The notes beneath the pieces were generated by a model. That model was given only the letters and a program-made list of their open reading frames with translations, was not told where the DNA came from and made no database searches. Positions 32,301 through 43,709 of a stretch of 64,000 nt of DNA are shown in pieces; position 1 is the stretch's first letter, and the number at the start of each line of letters is the position of its first letter. The position numbers and the translations under genes were made by a program. Source of the DNA: Pyropia haitanensis (lineage: Eukaryota > Rhodophyta > Bangiophyceae > Bangiales > Bangiaceae); assembly GCA_008729055.1 (NCBI GenBank), contig SDUX01000002.1, positions 434,001-498,000 of the forward strand, written 5' to 3'.

Positions 32301-35300
32301 CTCCACCACCACCCGCCGGCCGGGGGTGGCGGCGGCGCCAAACACGGCGGCCGCGGCGGCCGCGGTGACCGCGTCCGCGTCGGGCGCGCCGGCGGCCGGC
32401 GCGGCGGCCGTGGCAGCCGCCTCCGCGTCGGGCGCGCCGGCGGGCGTTGCGGCCGCCGGGGCAGCCGCCGCCGCGTCGAGCGCGTCGGCGACAGGCGCGG
32501 CGGCCGTGGTGACCGCGTCCGCGCCGGCCGCGTCGGCGGCCGGCGCGGCCGCCGCCGCCGGCGCGGCGGCGGCAGCCGCCGCCGCCTCGTTGACCGTGGC
32601 CGCGGCGGCCATGACGGCCGCCCGCTGGCCACGCGGGAGCGCGTCGAGCAGCGCGACGCGGCCCGCCAGCGTCGGAGAAAACGCCACCCACACCCCGCCG
32701 CCGCGGGCGGCGCACTTGACCACCCCCACCCGCCGCGCGCCCGGCGTCAGCGCCGCCCACAGGGCCGCGTCGTCAGCCAGCGGCGCCGCCGTGGGGCTCA
32801 GCTCCCGGGATAGCTCCGCGAGGAACAGCTTGGCCGACGCGGCGGTCGGCACGGGCGCCGCGGCGGCGGCAGCGGCCGCCGCCGCGTCCACGCCAGGCGT
32901 CGGCCGCAGCGCCACGACGCGCACCTTGACGTCCGCGCCAACCGCCAAGTTGGCGAGCGCGAGGCGTCCAGCGTCGGCCGCGAGGGGCCCGTTGGGCGCC
33001 GCCGCGACAACGTCGGCCGCCACCGCCGCCGCCACGGTCGTCGCGTGCACGCGGCCGACGGCGTGGCGGCCAAACCGCACGTTGGCCTGCAGCGGCAGCA
33101 CGGCGGTGACGGTGCCGGTGCGGATGCTGCCGACCACGAGGGGCCCCTTGGCCGCTCGGCGTGCCTTGGGTGCCTTGGCCGACCCAGCCGCCGCCGACGC
33201 GCCGGCCGCCGCCGCCGCGACGGCGCGGTCGTCGGCGGCGGCGGCCGCACCCGACGCGTGCCGCGCCGCGGCGGCGGTGGCCGCCAGGTCCACCCGCACC
33301 AGCAGCCGGCCGGCCAGGTCGTCGTCGGCCGCGCCGGCCGTGACAGCGGCCGGTAGGGCCGCCGCCTCGGGTGGCAGCAGCGTGGCGGGCAGCACGGCGC
33401 CGGCAACGAGGGGCGTCATCCCCTCGGGCGCGTTGGCCTCCCGCGCCGCGGCATAGGCCACCACCAGCCCGGCGGTGGCGGCGTCGCCGGCCTTGCCGCC
33501 CTTGCGCTTCTTCTTGCCGCGCCGGCCGCCGCCGACGGGCGCCGTCAGCGTCAGCACCGCGTACTCGTCCTTGACCAGCCGCACCGTCGCGGTGACGGGG
33601 CCGGCGGGCAGGGACGCGGCGGCCGCAGCGGGGGAGGTGGCGCCGGTGGCGGCGGCGGCGGCGACCAGGGCGGGCGTCAGCGCCAGGTCCACGACGCCCG
33701 TCAGGGGGTCCGCGTCGAGCACCAGCGCGCGGACAGTGTCGCCGGCCGCCGCGCCGGCCGCCAGCTCCGTCACGGCAATGGCGGTGATCGTCGGCGGGGT
33801 GGGTGCCGTCGCGGGGTCCGCGCCAGCGACCGTGACTTCTTTGTCGGCAGTGTCATCCATGGCGTCGTCGTCCGCGGCAGCTTCTTTGGCCTTCTTGGCC
33901 TCTTTGGTCGCCTCAGGGGCATCAGCCGCTTTGGCCTTGGCCGCGTCCGCGTCGGCCGCGTCGGTGCCCCCCCCCACCCCATCCAGCTGCACCACCGCGC
34001 CATACGGGCGCACGCTGGTGACCACCCCGCCCAGGATCGCCCCCGGCCGGGGCAGCCCCGCCGGCCGCCCCGCCCCCCCCACCAGCCGCGACCGCGACCG
34101 AAAGTACCCCCGCAAGCGCACGTCGGCCGCGCGGTCCGCCGCCGCCCCCCCCGTCGCCACGTCCGACGCGCGCAAGCTCACCGCTATCGCCCCCGTTGCC
34201 GCGTCAGCCGCCGTGACGGCGGCGGTGACCGACGTACCCCGCGGGAAGCGCGCCGCCACGTCGGCGACGTAGCCGTCGGCGAGGCACCGCGTCGGCGCGT
34301 AGGCCGACGCGCCGCCGCCAAAGCCGACACGCACGCCCGCGGCGCCGGCGGCCTTGACGTAGCCCGCCAGCAGCAGAGTCGGCGGCGCGGGGGCGGGCGT
34401 CGCCGCCGACGCCGCGGCGCCCGCTGTCGCCGTCGCCGCCGCCGGGCGGTCGGCATCATCGTCGTCGCTGTCGAGGACGGCCGCGGAAGCAACGGTGGCG
34501 GGCGTGCCCGCCGTGACGGCGGGGAGGAGCGCCACCACCTCCGCGGCCGACACCGGCAGCGTGCCCGCCGCGGCGGCGGCGAGGAGCGACGGCTTGAGCG
34601 TCACCACCGGCCGGCGAGGCACAGCCGACGGCGCGCCCGGCGGCGGCGGCCCGCCCGCGACGAGCACCATGGCACCGTGGAGGACAGTCCCGGTCGCCAG
34701 GCGCGCGGCCGCCACCGCCGCCAGCGCGTGCGAGTCGGACAGGTCCTCGGGGTGGAGGTAGGCGGTGGCGACGAGGCCGGCCGCCGCCCGCTCGGCGGGC
34801 AGCGTCGGCAGCACGCGCAGGCCGCTCGACCCGCCCGCCGTGGTGGCTGCGGTCGGCGCCGCGGTCGTCGGCGTCTCGGCGTCCGCCTTGGCCGCCTTGG
34901 CCGCCTTGGCCGCCGCCTTGGCCGCCTTCCTGGCCGCTTTGGCCGCCACGCGGTCATCGGCAGGGCCGGCGGTGGTGCCAGCCGCCGCCGCCGCTGGCGC
35001 GGGGGCAGCGGCAGCGGCGCCCCCCCCCCCCTCCAGCCCCGCCGGGTCGAGCACGATCGACACGATGGCGGACTGCCCCTCCTGCGGCGCCCGCACGACC
35101 GTCACGGCCGCGACGGCGACGCCCGGCGTCAGCGCGGCGAGCGCGGCCGGGTCACCAGCACCCGTCGCGGCGACTCCCCCCCGCCCCCCCCCCACCACAT
35201 CGAGCGACCCGAGCACCCGCCCCGCCGCCGCGTCGACCGACAGCAGCCGCACCGCGACGGCGGTGCCGACCGGCAGCCGTGCCTCCCCGTCGGCGCGGCT

Positions 35301-37842
35301 CAGCGCCGCGTGGCCGCCGCCGCGGGCGGCGCCCCACTCGGCCGCGGGCACAAACGCGCGGACGCCGGCGTAGAAGGAGACGAGCGCGCCGGTCACACGC
35401 GCCGCGTCGCCGCCGCCGGGGGGGGTCGTCGCCATCGCGACCACGTGGCCGACAAAGGTGGCCGGCGAGGGGGGGGGAGCACTGGCAGGGGTCGCCGCGC
35501 CCTCGGGCGCCCGCGCCTCGGACCAGCCCGCGTCGGCGGCGTCGGCGGCGGCGTCGGCAGCGGCGGGGGTAGCCGCCGCCCCCGCGCCCGCCGTCGCCGC
35601 CGCCGCGGCCGCTGCGCGCGCCGCGGCAAACGCTTCCGCGGCCTGCGCGTACGAGGTGAGCGCGGGCCCCGGCGCGTCGACGAGCGAGCGGCGGGCGGTG
35701 AGGGTGGCGCGACCGCGCCCCCCCCCCGGCCCCGCCTCGACGGCGAGCACGCGGCAGCGGAGGGTCTTGCCAACCGCCAGCCGCGGGTGGCGGCCGAGCG
35801 ACCGCACCACCCCGTCCGACACGTGGCCTTTGGGCACGTACCCGCGGAGGCTGGCCGTGTCGCCCTCGATCGCAACGACGAGCCCGCCGTCCGGGGTGTG
35901 CCGGAAGATGACCGTCTCGACAACCGCGCCGGGTGGGAGGTCCCCGAGCCGCAGCGCCGTCCGCGCCAGCGTCATCGGCCGCGCGTCGACGTTGACGACG
36001 CCGTCCAGCGGCGCCCGGCCGACGACGCGGACGGAGCCGGTGGAGGGGGGGGGGGGGGCCGGCCCTGCCGGTACCGCGACAGCCGCCGGGGGGGGTCCCC
36101 GTCGACCAGCCGCGAGATGTGCGCAAAGAGGGGAGGGGTGCCCGCCGCGGCGGCGGAGAGCTTGGCCGCCGCAGACGCCGCGGCGGCCGATACGGCGCCG
36201 CCGCCGCCGTCGCTGCCGCCGTCCTCTGCGTCGGACGAGTCGGACGACGACCCCCCCCCCGCGTCGCCGTCGCTGTCACTGTCCACCCCATCCAGCGGCG
36301 GCACGGCGGGCTCGTAAAAGAAGACCCCCACCGACGGCACCACCGAGGCGACGCGCACAGCGTCAATGACCGCGCCGATTGCGTAGGCGGCGGGGATGGA
36401 CGGGGGGGCAAAGTCGCTCACCAGCGACGGCAGCAGCGTCAGCCCGACGGTACGGGCGGCCACGTCCACGTACAGCACCCGCACCGGGTGGCGGTCGCCG
36501 ACGCGGAGCCTGCCCCCCCCATCAGCGCCCAGGTGGACGCCCTCCACAGAGCCCACAAAGACGCCCAGAAATGTCACCACCGCGCGGCGGCCCACCTCGA
36601 GTGCCGTCACCTTGGCCGTCACCGCCGCGCCAGGGAGGACCGCCGCCAGCGTCGGCGTGTCGGCGTGCAAGCGCGCGACCGCCGCGGCGGCGACCGCGTC
36701 GGCCCGGCCCGTGACGCGCACCGAGCGGACACGGCCCGCGGCGTTGGCGGCGGCAGCGGCGGCGGCGGCGGCCGCCGCGCCGGCGCGCTTGGCCGCCGCG
36801 TCCGCGCGCTTGCGCGCGGCCAACGCGGCCTTGGGGCTCTTGGCCGCCGCCGCCACCGCCGCCGCCGCCGCGGCATCCGCGTCGTCGGCGGCGGCGGCGG
36901 GTGCCCCCCCCCCCCCTGGCGGGCGCCGCCGACGGGGACCACGTTGAGGAGGGACCCCCGGCGGAGAGCGGCGCCGGCCGGCGCGTCGGCAAAGCGGAGG
37001 AAGGCGGTGAGCTCGCCAAAGTGGGCGCCCAGGTGCAGCACGTAGCCGTGCTCCTCGACCGACGTGACCGCCGCGGCGAGCGGCGCGGCGCCGAGGCCCG
37101 CCGCGGACCCGCCCACCACCGCCGCCCGGCACACGCCGCCATTCACATCCGAGGGGGTGAGGCTCACCTCGAGCCGCCGCTTGTGGCCGCCCGCCGCGCG
37201 CGCCGCGCCGGTGGCGGGGGAGACCCCGGCGTCGTAGCCACCCGCAATGACCGCCGCCGCGTCATCCGCCGCCGCGGGCGACGTGACCGCCGTGATGACG
37301 ACGCGGACCAGCTGGCCGACGGTGACGCCGGCGGCGAGCGGCGCGGCGCCGCCCGCCGGCCGCAGCGGCACCGGCCCGCCGCCGTCGCCGCCGCCGCCGC
37401 CGCCGCCGCCGCCAAACACGTCGGCCGAGCTGGCCGCAAAGCCCGTCAGGTTGAATGGCAGCGCGACAACGACGGCGGACTGGGTCAGCGCCGACACCAC
37501 CCCGAGCAGCCGCATGCCGACCGTCACGCGGCCGCCGGTGAGGCCGGCGGGGCGGCGGGAGTAGGGGGCGTCCCCCGCCGCGGGCGCAACGGCGGTGGCG
37601 GTGCCGACGCCGCGGGCCGCCTTGGCGCCGCGGGCGCCGCTGCCGCCGGCGGCCGCCGCGGCGCCAGCGTCGCGGCGGGAGCGCTTGCGGCCGCCGGCCG
37701 CGGCCGCCGCGTCGGCCGGGGCGGCGGTACCGGAAGTGGAGGCGGGCGGGCGCCGTGGCTTGCCGCCGGCGGGCTTGCCCCGCCGGGGGGGGGCCCGCCG
37801 CGGGTTGGCGCCACGGGGGAAGAGGGGCGGCTCCGCGTCCAT
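29393..37842 (-). CDS. RRP5: Ribosome biogenesis factor RRP5/PDCD11 (S1 repeats plus HAT/TPR tail)
   Basis: RRP5 is a nucleolar scaffold that binds pre-rRNA and supports both 18S and 5.8S/25S processing. ATG is at 37842. The N-terminus is Lys/Arg-rich, then the first S1 domain begins (GMRLLGVVSALTQSAVVVAL, NLTGF). Many S1 repeats follow, for example VTSVEEHGYVLHLG, KVTALEVGRRAVVTFLGVFVG, RVVGRAPLDGVV, GLVVAIEGDTASLRGYVPKGHVSD and VTAIGKAGCFVSVSPTVTGRI. A long acidic Asp/Ser region follows (about 31050-30480). The tail has HAT repeats (DFERLLAGDPHSSRLWTRYM; KRLDVWNVYADAE) and ends MRSVFKRWLGFEARWG...YVESKME. Frame breaks lie at a G13 run (near 36910), a C14 run (near 36050) and a pair of G runs at 30155-30183. 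The first two need +1; the last needs a net +2, or -1. Roughly 2,800 residues, longer than yeast or human RRP5 because of low-complexity inserts. Confidence 0.9.
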
Positions 37843-38479
37843 CGTCACTGCAAGAGGGGGGGTGGCCGGGCAGGAGAGGAGGGGGTGCTGGGCAAGGGGA
37901 GGACGTTAGCACAAGAGGTAAGCGCGCCAAGGGGGGGCCAGGTGCAGCAACTGCGGGACGGCGTCGGCCGCCCGCTCCGGCTGCGGCACGCCCCCAGCGC
38001 CGAGCTGGACAGACGAGCGGCGCACGGCCGGCGAGGCGCGTTGCGAGCGGGGTCGACGGCACGGGCAAGCGGCCGAGCGCGTCGGCGCGCGTGGTCGGTA
38101 CGCCGACGGTGGTGTCGGATCAACGGCGAACCCAAAACAGCGTGACTGTTCCGTAAGTAGCCCCCACATGAGGCATGCTGCCTTGAGTAATTATACATGA
38201 CTCCGTTCGGAGGGAACAAGTGTGGCCACTGTGTCAGCGCACAATTTGTTGGGGCTCCCGCTCGCGTCGCGCTGTCGTGCACTTGGTCATCGCCACCACG
38301 CCGCGGCCGCCACATCGATCCGGGTGCTCCACGAAGACGATACCGTTGCTGCCGACGTTGCGGCTGAGCATCGGCCTCTCTTCCCCTAGTTTTGGGAGTC
38401 ACTGCCAAGGCGGATCCTCTACATTTCTGCTTCCCTCTGCCGCCTGACCGGTCCGCCTGTCCCGGCGTCCCCAGCCGCC
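37843..38479. promoter_or_regulatory. Divergent promoter region of RRP5 and RPN7
   Basis: 637 bp between the two start codons. Near 38150-38230 the composition falls to about half AT (GAGTAATTATACATGACTCC), the most AT-rich promoter segment seen here. RRP5 and RPN7 are both growth-linked genes, so shared control is plausible but unproven. Confidence 0.45.
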
Positions 38480-39897
38480 ATGGCTTCCACCGATGAGCCC
38501 GTCCCGCAGGACGAGAACCTACGCCTCGCAGACCTGCGCTATACTGCCTCGCTGGCGCCCACAGCGACTGAGCGGGAGGAGGCGGCGGCGGCGCTCAAGG
38601 CGGCGATTATCGATCGCAAGGCGGTGCCACTGCTGGTGGAGGTGTCTGCCGAGCTGGTACGTTTTCTGCGTGTTTGCTCCGTGTCTGGCATTGTCTGGTC
38701 CTGCTCATCTGTGCTTCTTCTTGTCCGCGTGCTGCCACAGCCTAGGTCTTTTTCCCTAGTGGTCTCTGACACCCATCCGGTTTTCCATGTGGATCTCGCC
38801 GCGATTGCTTCCCATCCTCTTCCGCCCTGCCTGCCCCGGCCGTTGCCCGCTTCGACCCGCTGTGAACTCAGGGATGGGACCGGGATGCGGAGCTAGAGGC
38901 CAAGCTCACCGCCGCCCATGATGAGGACGTGGCGGCGGTGTCGGCGACGCTCGAGACGGCGCGCTCCACACTGGGTGAAACGGAGGTCCGTGACGCCCTG
39001 TCGGCGCTGTCGGACCTTGCCGCGCGGTCTGGCTCCCTCGTGGCCGCCACGACGGCGGCAGAGGCCACGCTCGCCGCGACCGTCGGCGGCGGCCAAAAAA
39101 TCGACGTGCACCTCTCCCTTGCGCGGCTGGCGATGGTGTCGGGCCCAACCGGGACGCCCGACTTTCGGGCGCTCGCCACCCACCTGGACGCCGCGTCGGC
39201 GCTGGTCGAGGCGGGCGGCGACTGGGAGCGCCGCAACCGGCTCAAGGTGTACCGCGCGACGGAGGCGATGGCCAAGCGGGACTTTCCCGTCGCTGCGGGT
39301 CTGCTGCTCGACGCGCTCGCCACCTTTACCGCCACCGAGCTGTGCTCGTACGCGCGCTTTGTGGCGGTGACCGTCCTCATGGCGATGGTGGCGGTGGACC
39401 GGCCGACGCTGGTCGGCCGCGTGTCGGGTGCGCCCGAGGTGCTGGCCGCCATCAAGGAGACGCCGCCGCTCGCCACCTTCCTCAGCGCCCTCGTCGACTG
39501 CGACTATGGGTCGTGGATGCGGTCGCTGCCGGGGGTACTGGAGGTGGTTGCCGCGGACCGCGTCCTCGGCGGCCACACGGCGTTTTTGGGGCGGGAGCTG
39601 CGGGTGGTGGCGTACAGTCAGTTCCTGGCCAGCTACGCGAGCGTCAAAATCGACGCCATGTGCCAGGCGTTTGGCGTCGGCACGACGTGGCTGGACAAGG
39701 AGCTCGCCGCGTTTATTGCGGGCGGCCGGCTGGCGGCCAAGATTGACCGCGTGGGCGGCGTGGTGGTAACCATGCGCGGCGGCTCCGCGGGGGCGGCGGG
39801 GATTGGGGGCGTGGCGGCCATGTACTCGGAGGTGGTCAAGGTTGGTGACGGCGTGCTGAACCGGCTGCAAAAGCTGTCGCGGGTCATTGACGTCTGA
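38480..39897 (+). CDS. RPN7: 26S proteasome regulatory subunit RPN7/PSMD6 (two exons)
   Basis: Lid subunit of the 19S proteasome particle. Exon 1 is 38480-38656 (ATG in GCCATGGCT context; 59 codons, DENLRLADLRYTASL). Exon 2 is 38872-39897. Both junctions are phase 0, joining VSAEL to GWDRDAELEAKL, which matches the usual L-W/G-D family segment. The product is 400 residues, close to the usual size of about 390. The N-terminal helical domain includes STLGETEVRDAL (family pattern LGE.E.RDA). The middle has ERRNRLKVYRATEAMAKRDF. The C-terminal PCI domain has YSQFLASYASVKIDAMCQAF, then LDKELAAFIAGGRLAAKID, and ends LSRVIDV. Composition is less skewed than in neighbouring genes, and no frame break is needed. 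Confidence 0.95.
38657..38871 (+). other. Intron of RPN7
   Basis: 215 bp, GTACGT donor after GAGCTG and ACTCAG acceptor before GGATGG, phase 0. T-rich compared with the exons. Reading through it breaks the RPN7 frame, while splicing restores a full-length family match. Confidence 0.88.
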
Positions 39898-40156
39898 GAC
39901 AGGCGGCGGGGGATACGGCGGTGTGTCCTGTTGGTGCGGGTATCGAACATGACGCATGATGCGTATGTAAAGGTGTGGTACTGGCACCAGTACTTTTTGG
40001 AAAGTGGCTGCGGGCTATCACCCGCGCCGGAGCCAGTGCGGAGGCAAGTAGCTCGTATGGTTCCCACCAACCACCACAAGGTGACGGACAACGCTCGAGA
40101 GTGCAGACGGCGATACAGACCCCCAAAAAAACAACAAAGTATGTGCAAGAGGCCCA
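39898..40156. other. Convergent intergenic, RPN7 to RPB9
   Basis: 259 bp with lower GC than average (AAAGGTGTGGTACTGGC region), carrying both 3' ends. An A-rich stretch (CAAAAAAACAACAAAG type) lies at 40121-40140. No discrete element recognised. Confidence 0.4.
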
Positions 40157-41309
40157 TCACTCCTGGTCACTCGACAGCCACGTGTGCTGGCACATGACGC
40201 ACACGTACTGGAGGACGAGCGCCGAGTCGCTGCGGCCCGACGGGCACTGAAAGTACACCGCCTCGTGCGCGTCGCACTTGGTACACCGCACGTTGTAGGT
40301 GCGGGAGAGCGTCGGGTCCATCGTCACGTTCATCGTCGTCACCATCTTTTCCCTGTGGGCACCGCGCACCGCAACGCGGCAACCGCGACAACGCCCAGGC
40401 GCCGCGCACGCGGCAGCGTCCGACCAAGCCGGGAACAGAAATCCAAAGGCGCCGCCAAAACGAGGAGGGAGGAGCGGGGTGGGGAGGTGGGGGACACCCA
40501 AACGAAGCGGTCAGCAACCAGTCGACGGGTCCACGGGGCAGCCGCCCGCACGCAAAAACACGTGGAAACGGGGCGCTGGCGCAAGCATCACCACCGCGCA
40601 GCAAAAGGACCACACCCGCCCGGCGGCTCCCCCCCCAGCGCGGAACACACGGCCGCAGCCGGCGGGATCCCCCCGAGCGCCACCCACGCGCGGCCGGGAC
40701 GACAAACGACGCCCGCGGCGGATACCCCCCCCCCCCCCCCCCCCCGCAACGCACTTCTCCGTGTGGGTGACGACGTTCTTGTACACGGGCTTGGCGAGCG
40801 TCTCGGGCGACATGACCTCCTTGTTCCCACACGTGCGACACACAAACGTCAGCTTGCGCTGGCCCGTCTGCCGCCGGAGGGCGTGGTCCTCCACCGGGTA
40901 CAGCATGTTCTTGCTGCGGCCACCGGCCGCAGACGGAAACCGCGCACGCCACGAGCACCAACGACAGTGGAGAGCAGGCGCACCGGCCGGCCAACGCCCC
41001 GGCCGACACCCACACGGCCAGGCGTCAGCAGCACGCACCGGCCAACAGCGGGGAGCAACGGACCCACGTCGCACGAGGCGCCCACGGCGCCCGTCGCCCA
41101 CACGCAGCGCACCCCACCGCCCCCATCACCCCCCCCCCCCGTCCCCGACGCGCCGCCGCCGCGCCGCCGACGCGCCCACGCCCCCGCACGGGCGCGCCAC
41201 GCGCCGCCGGGCGGGGGGCAGCCACACCGCAGGAAGCACAGCAAAAAAAAAAAAAAAACAGCAACAAAAAAAAAAAAAAAACGCACCACTCGCTGCAAAA
41301 GTAAAACAT
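40157..41309 (-). CDS. RPB9: RNA polymerase II subunit RPB9 (three exons)
   Basis: Exons are 41309-41287, 40913-40755 and 40352-40157 on the minus strand. Splicing gives exactly 125 residues, the same length as human POLR2I. The first Zn ribbon uses C5 and C8 (FCSEC, with C8 created by the exon 1/2 junction) plus C33 and C36 (CRTC). NMLYPVED directly follows the first pair, as is standard for RPB9. The second ribbon uses C84, C87 (CTKC) and C112, C115 (CVMC), preceded by DPTLSRT and containing EAVYFQC. RPB9 sits at the jaw of Pol II and affects start-site choice, fidelity and TFIIS response. Exon 1 holds only 23 coding bases, and both introns have GTGCGT donors. Convergent with RPN7. Confidence 0.93.
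40353..40754 (-). other. Intron 2 of RPB9
   Basis: 402 bp. Donor AA|GTGCGT, acceptor GCCCACAG|GGAA; phase 2, matching the end of exon 2. It joins THTEK to EKMVTTMNV. Confidence 0.85.
40914..41286 (-). other. Intron 1 of RPB9
   Basis: 373 bp. The donor is TG|GTGCGT, followed at once by T-runs on the coding strand (two T16 blocks), and the acceptor is GGCCGCAG|CAAG. It splits the codon for zinc ligand C8. Confidence 0.85.
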
Positions 41310-41930
41310 GGTCGCGGCGGCGGCGGCGGGGGGGGAGCGCCCCGCCAGGGACGCGGCCGTGACCGCCGCGTCAGGGGGGGGGGGGGGGGGGGGGGGGGGG
41401 GAAGGAGGGGCGCCGCGGCGCGTCCCGTGCAAGCCGACGTGGCAGCAAAAAAAAAAAAAAAAAAAAGGGGGACGGCGGGAAGCGCGTGCCGGAGTGACCC
41501 CGCCGCCCCAGGCAGCGGCGTCAGCCGGTGGATAGAGGGGGGGGGGGGAGGGGCGACGGCGGCACCGCGGGGCACGAAAAAAAAGGCGGGCAAGATGGCG
41601 TCGTCGGCAGCGGTCACCGCCGGCGGAGCGCCGCCGCACCGCCCGTGTGGTGGTGGCATTTGGCTCTTGATCCGGTCGCCGACGGTCCCGTGGCCGAGAA
41701 CCGGGGCCGCCGCCCACCACCGCCAGACGAGGACGGCGTGGCGGTCGTCGCCACATCCTTGCGCGGGCGCGTGCCGCGCGCGCGACGGCACCCCCGACTA
41801 CCCCCCCCTCCCATGCCGCCACCCCCCCCCCCCCCCCCACCTTCTGCCCTTCTTTTTCTTCACCCCTGGCGGCAGCGCCCCGCGCTTGCGGTCCTCTTCG
41901 TCCTCTTGTTTCACGACGCTCTCTGTGTCC

Positions 41931-41966
<36 letters not shown>
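41243..41966. repeat. Cluster of A and T homopolymers
   Basis: Runs of A16 (41243-41258), A16 (41266-41281), A20 (41447-41466), A8 (41577-41584) and T35 (41932-41966) occur within 725 bp. A G28 run lies between them at 41374-41401. These are the longest A/T homopolymers I noticed in an otherwise G/C-run genome segment. Confidence 0.85.
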
Positions 41967-41968
<2 letters not shown>

Positions 41969-42495
41969 CCCCCCCCTGACGCCACCGCGGCCGCCGACGC
42001 AGGGGACCGAGCCGCCCGCCGCCCGCGGCGTGCGCGGCCACGCCGCGCGGGCCAGCGGCAGCGGGCGGCGCGGCGCGGACGCCGCCGGCCGCGACGGCGC
42101 GGTGGGGCCCCCCCCACGGACCGGCCGCCGCCACCACCGCCGCGCGCACCGGCGGCCGCGGCGGCGGCCGCCGCGCTCGCCGCGCTCGCCGCCATCGCGG
42201 CGGCAGGGGCGGGGGGGGGGGGGGGGGGGGGGGAACGGACGCCGGCCGCCCCGGCCGCGCCGGCCGCCCCGGCCGCGCCGCGCCGCCCGTCACGGCGGCG
42301 GGTGCGCCGAGCGGGTGCCCGCTGGCCGTCGGGGGGCGGCCGCCGCCCCCCGCCGGCGGCGGCGGCCACCCCCGCCGCGCCACCGCCGCCGCCGTCGGCC
42401 GCTGCGCCGAGCCGCCGCCCGCCGCGGCGGCACGCCCGCGACGACCCGCCGCCGCCCGCGCGCACGCGTGGACCGCCGCGGCCGCCGCGGCGGGC

Positions 42496-42527
<32 letters not shown>

Positions 42528-42653
42528 CCGCCGCGGTCGCCACCGCCCCGACCGTCGACGGCGGCGGGCGTGAGGGGGCCGCCGCGACCGCGGCGGTGGG
42601 GGTGGGGGCCCCCACGCAAGAGCGATAGGGGCGCGGCGGCCGCGGCGACCACG

Positions 42654-42699
<46 letters not shown>

Positions 42700-42820
42700 C
42701 GCCCCCATCCCCCCCCCCCCCCCGACGCACGTGGCCACCCACATCGCCGCCGCCGCCGCCGACGCGCGGCGGGCGTACCCCATCCCCGCGGCGACGCCAC
42801 GGCGGCGCGCGCGCCGCCCG

Positions 42821-42855
<35 letters not shown>

Positions 42856-43158
42856 GCCGCCGCGCAGCGGCCGGCCGGCGGGCAAAAACGCGCGGCGGCA
42901 CCGCCGCCGCCCGCGCGGCGGCTAGTCCCGCCGCGCCGACGCGGGCGCGCGGCGGGCCGCCACGGCCGACCGCCGCGCGCGCCGCGTCGCCGTCGCCGAC
43001 CGGCGGCGGCAGCACGTGGACCCCACCGCCGCCGCCGCGACGCCGGCCGGCCGCGGCCACCGCCGCGGCCGCCAGCCACCGCACCACCAGCCAAAAAAAA
43101 ACAGGAGCCCCCCTCCTCCGCCCCCCCCCCCCCTCCCCTACCCCCACCCCCCCCCACG
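41310..43158. other. Unresolved region between RPB9 and HEATR6-like gene
   Basis: 1.85 kb of homopolymers and GCN/GGN triplets. Short stretches on both strands look protein-like: ALDPVADGPVAENRGRRP on plus near 41665-41720, and GVHVLPPPVGDGDAARAAVG on minus near 43020-42960. Neither can be joined into a family-like product, and homopolymer errors make frame calls unsafe. It may hold the 3' UTR of the HEATR6-like gene, an RPB9 promoter and possibly a fragmented gene. Confidence 0.4.
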
Positions 43159-43658
43159 TCAGCCGCCCCCCCCCCCCCCCTCCACCGTGGCCCGCTCGCA
43201 CGCGGCGGCCGCGGCGGCGAGCCCCCGCACGGTCACGGCCACCCCCCCCCCCCCCCCCCCCCCCCCCAACGCCGCCAGCCGCGCCGTCGCGGCAGCGGCG
43301 GCGGCAACGACCCCCCCCCCCCCCTCCGCCGCAACGCCCGCCCATACCGCCCTCGCGGCGGCGGCCGCGGCGTCGTCGGCGGCCGCGTCGGCGGCGGCGG
43401 CGGTGGCGTCAAACGGGGCGGCCGCCGCGGCGGGGATGGCAAAGGGCGGCACGACGAGCGCGGCGGCGGTCGCCGCCGCCGCCGCCGCGACCGCCGCCGC
43501 CGGCGGGCCGAGCGCGGCGGTCCACGCGGCCGCCGTGGCGGGCGTGCGGCCGATGGCAGCCCAGGGGGTGGCGAGCAGCGTCGACCGCCACAGGGCGGCC
43601 GCCGCCGCCGCCGCCGCCGCGCGCGTGGCGGCCAGCGCGGGGCCACCGCCGCCGCCGC

Positions 43659-43709
<51 letters not shown>

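Noticed and set aside
29393..37842. RRP5 as three or four separate genes
   Set aside because: The pieces follow RRP5 domain order exactly, and their joins fall on homopolymers within conserved segments.
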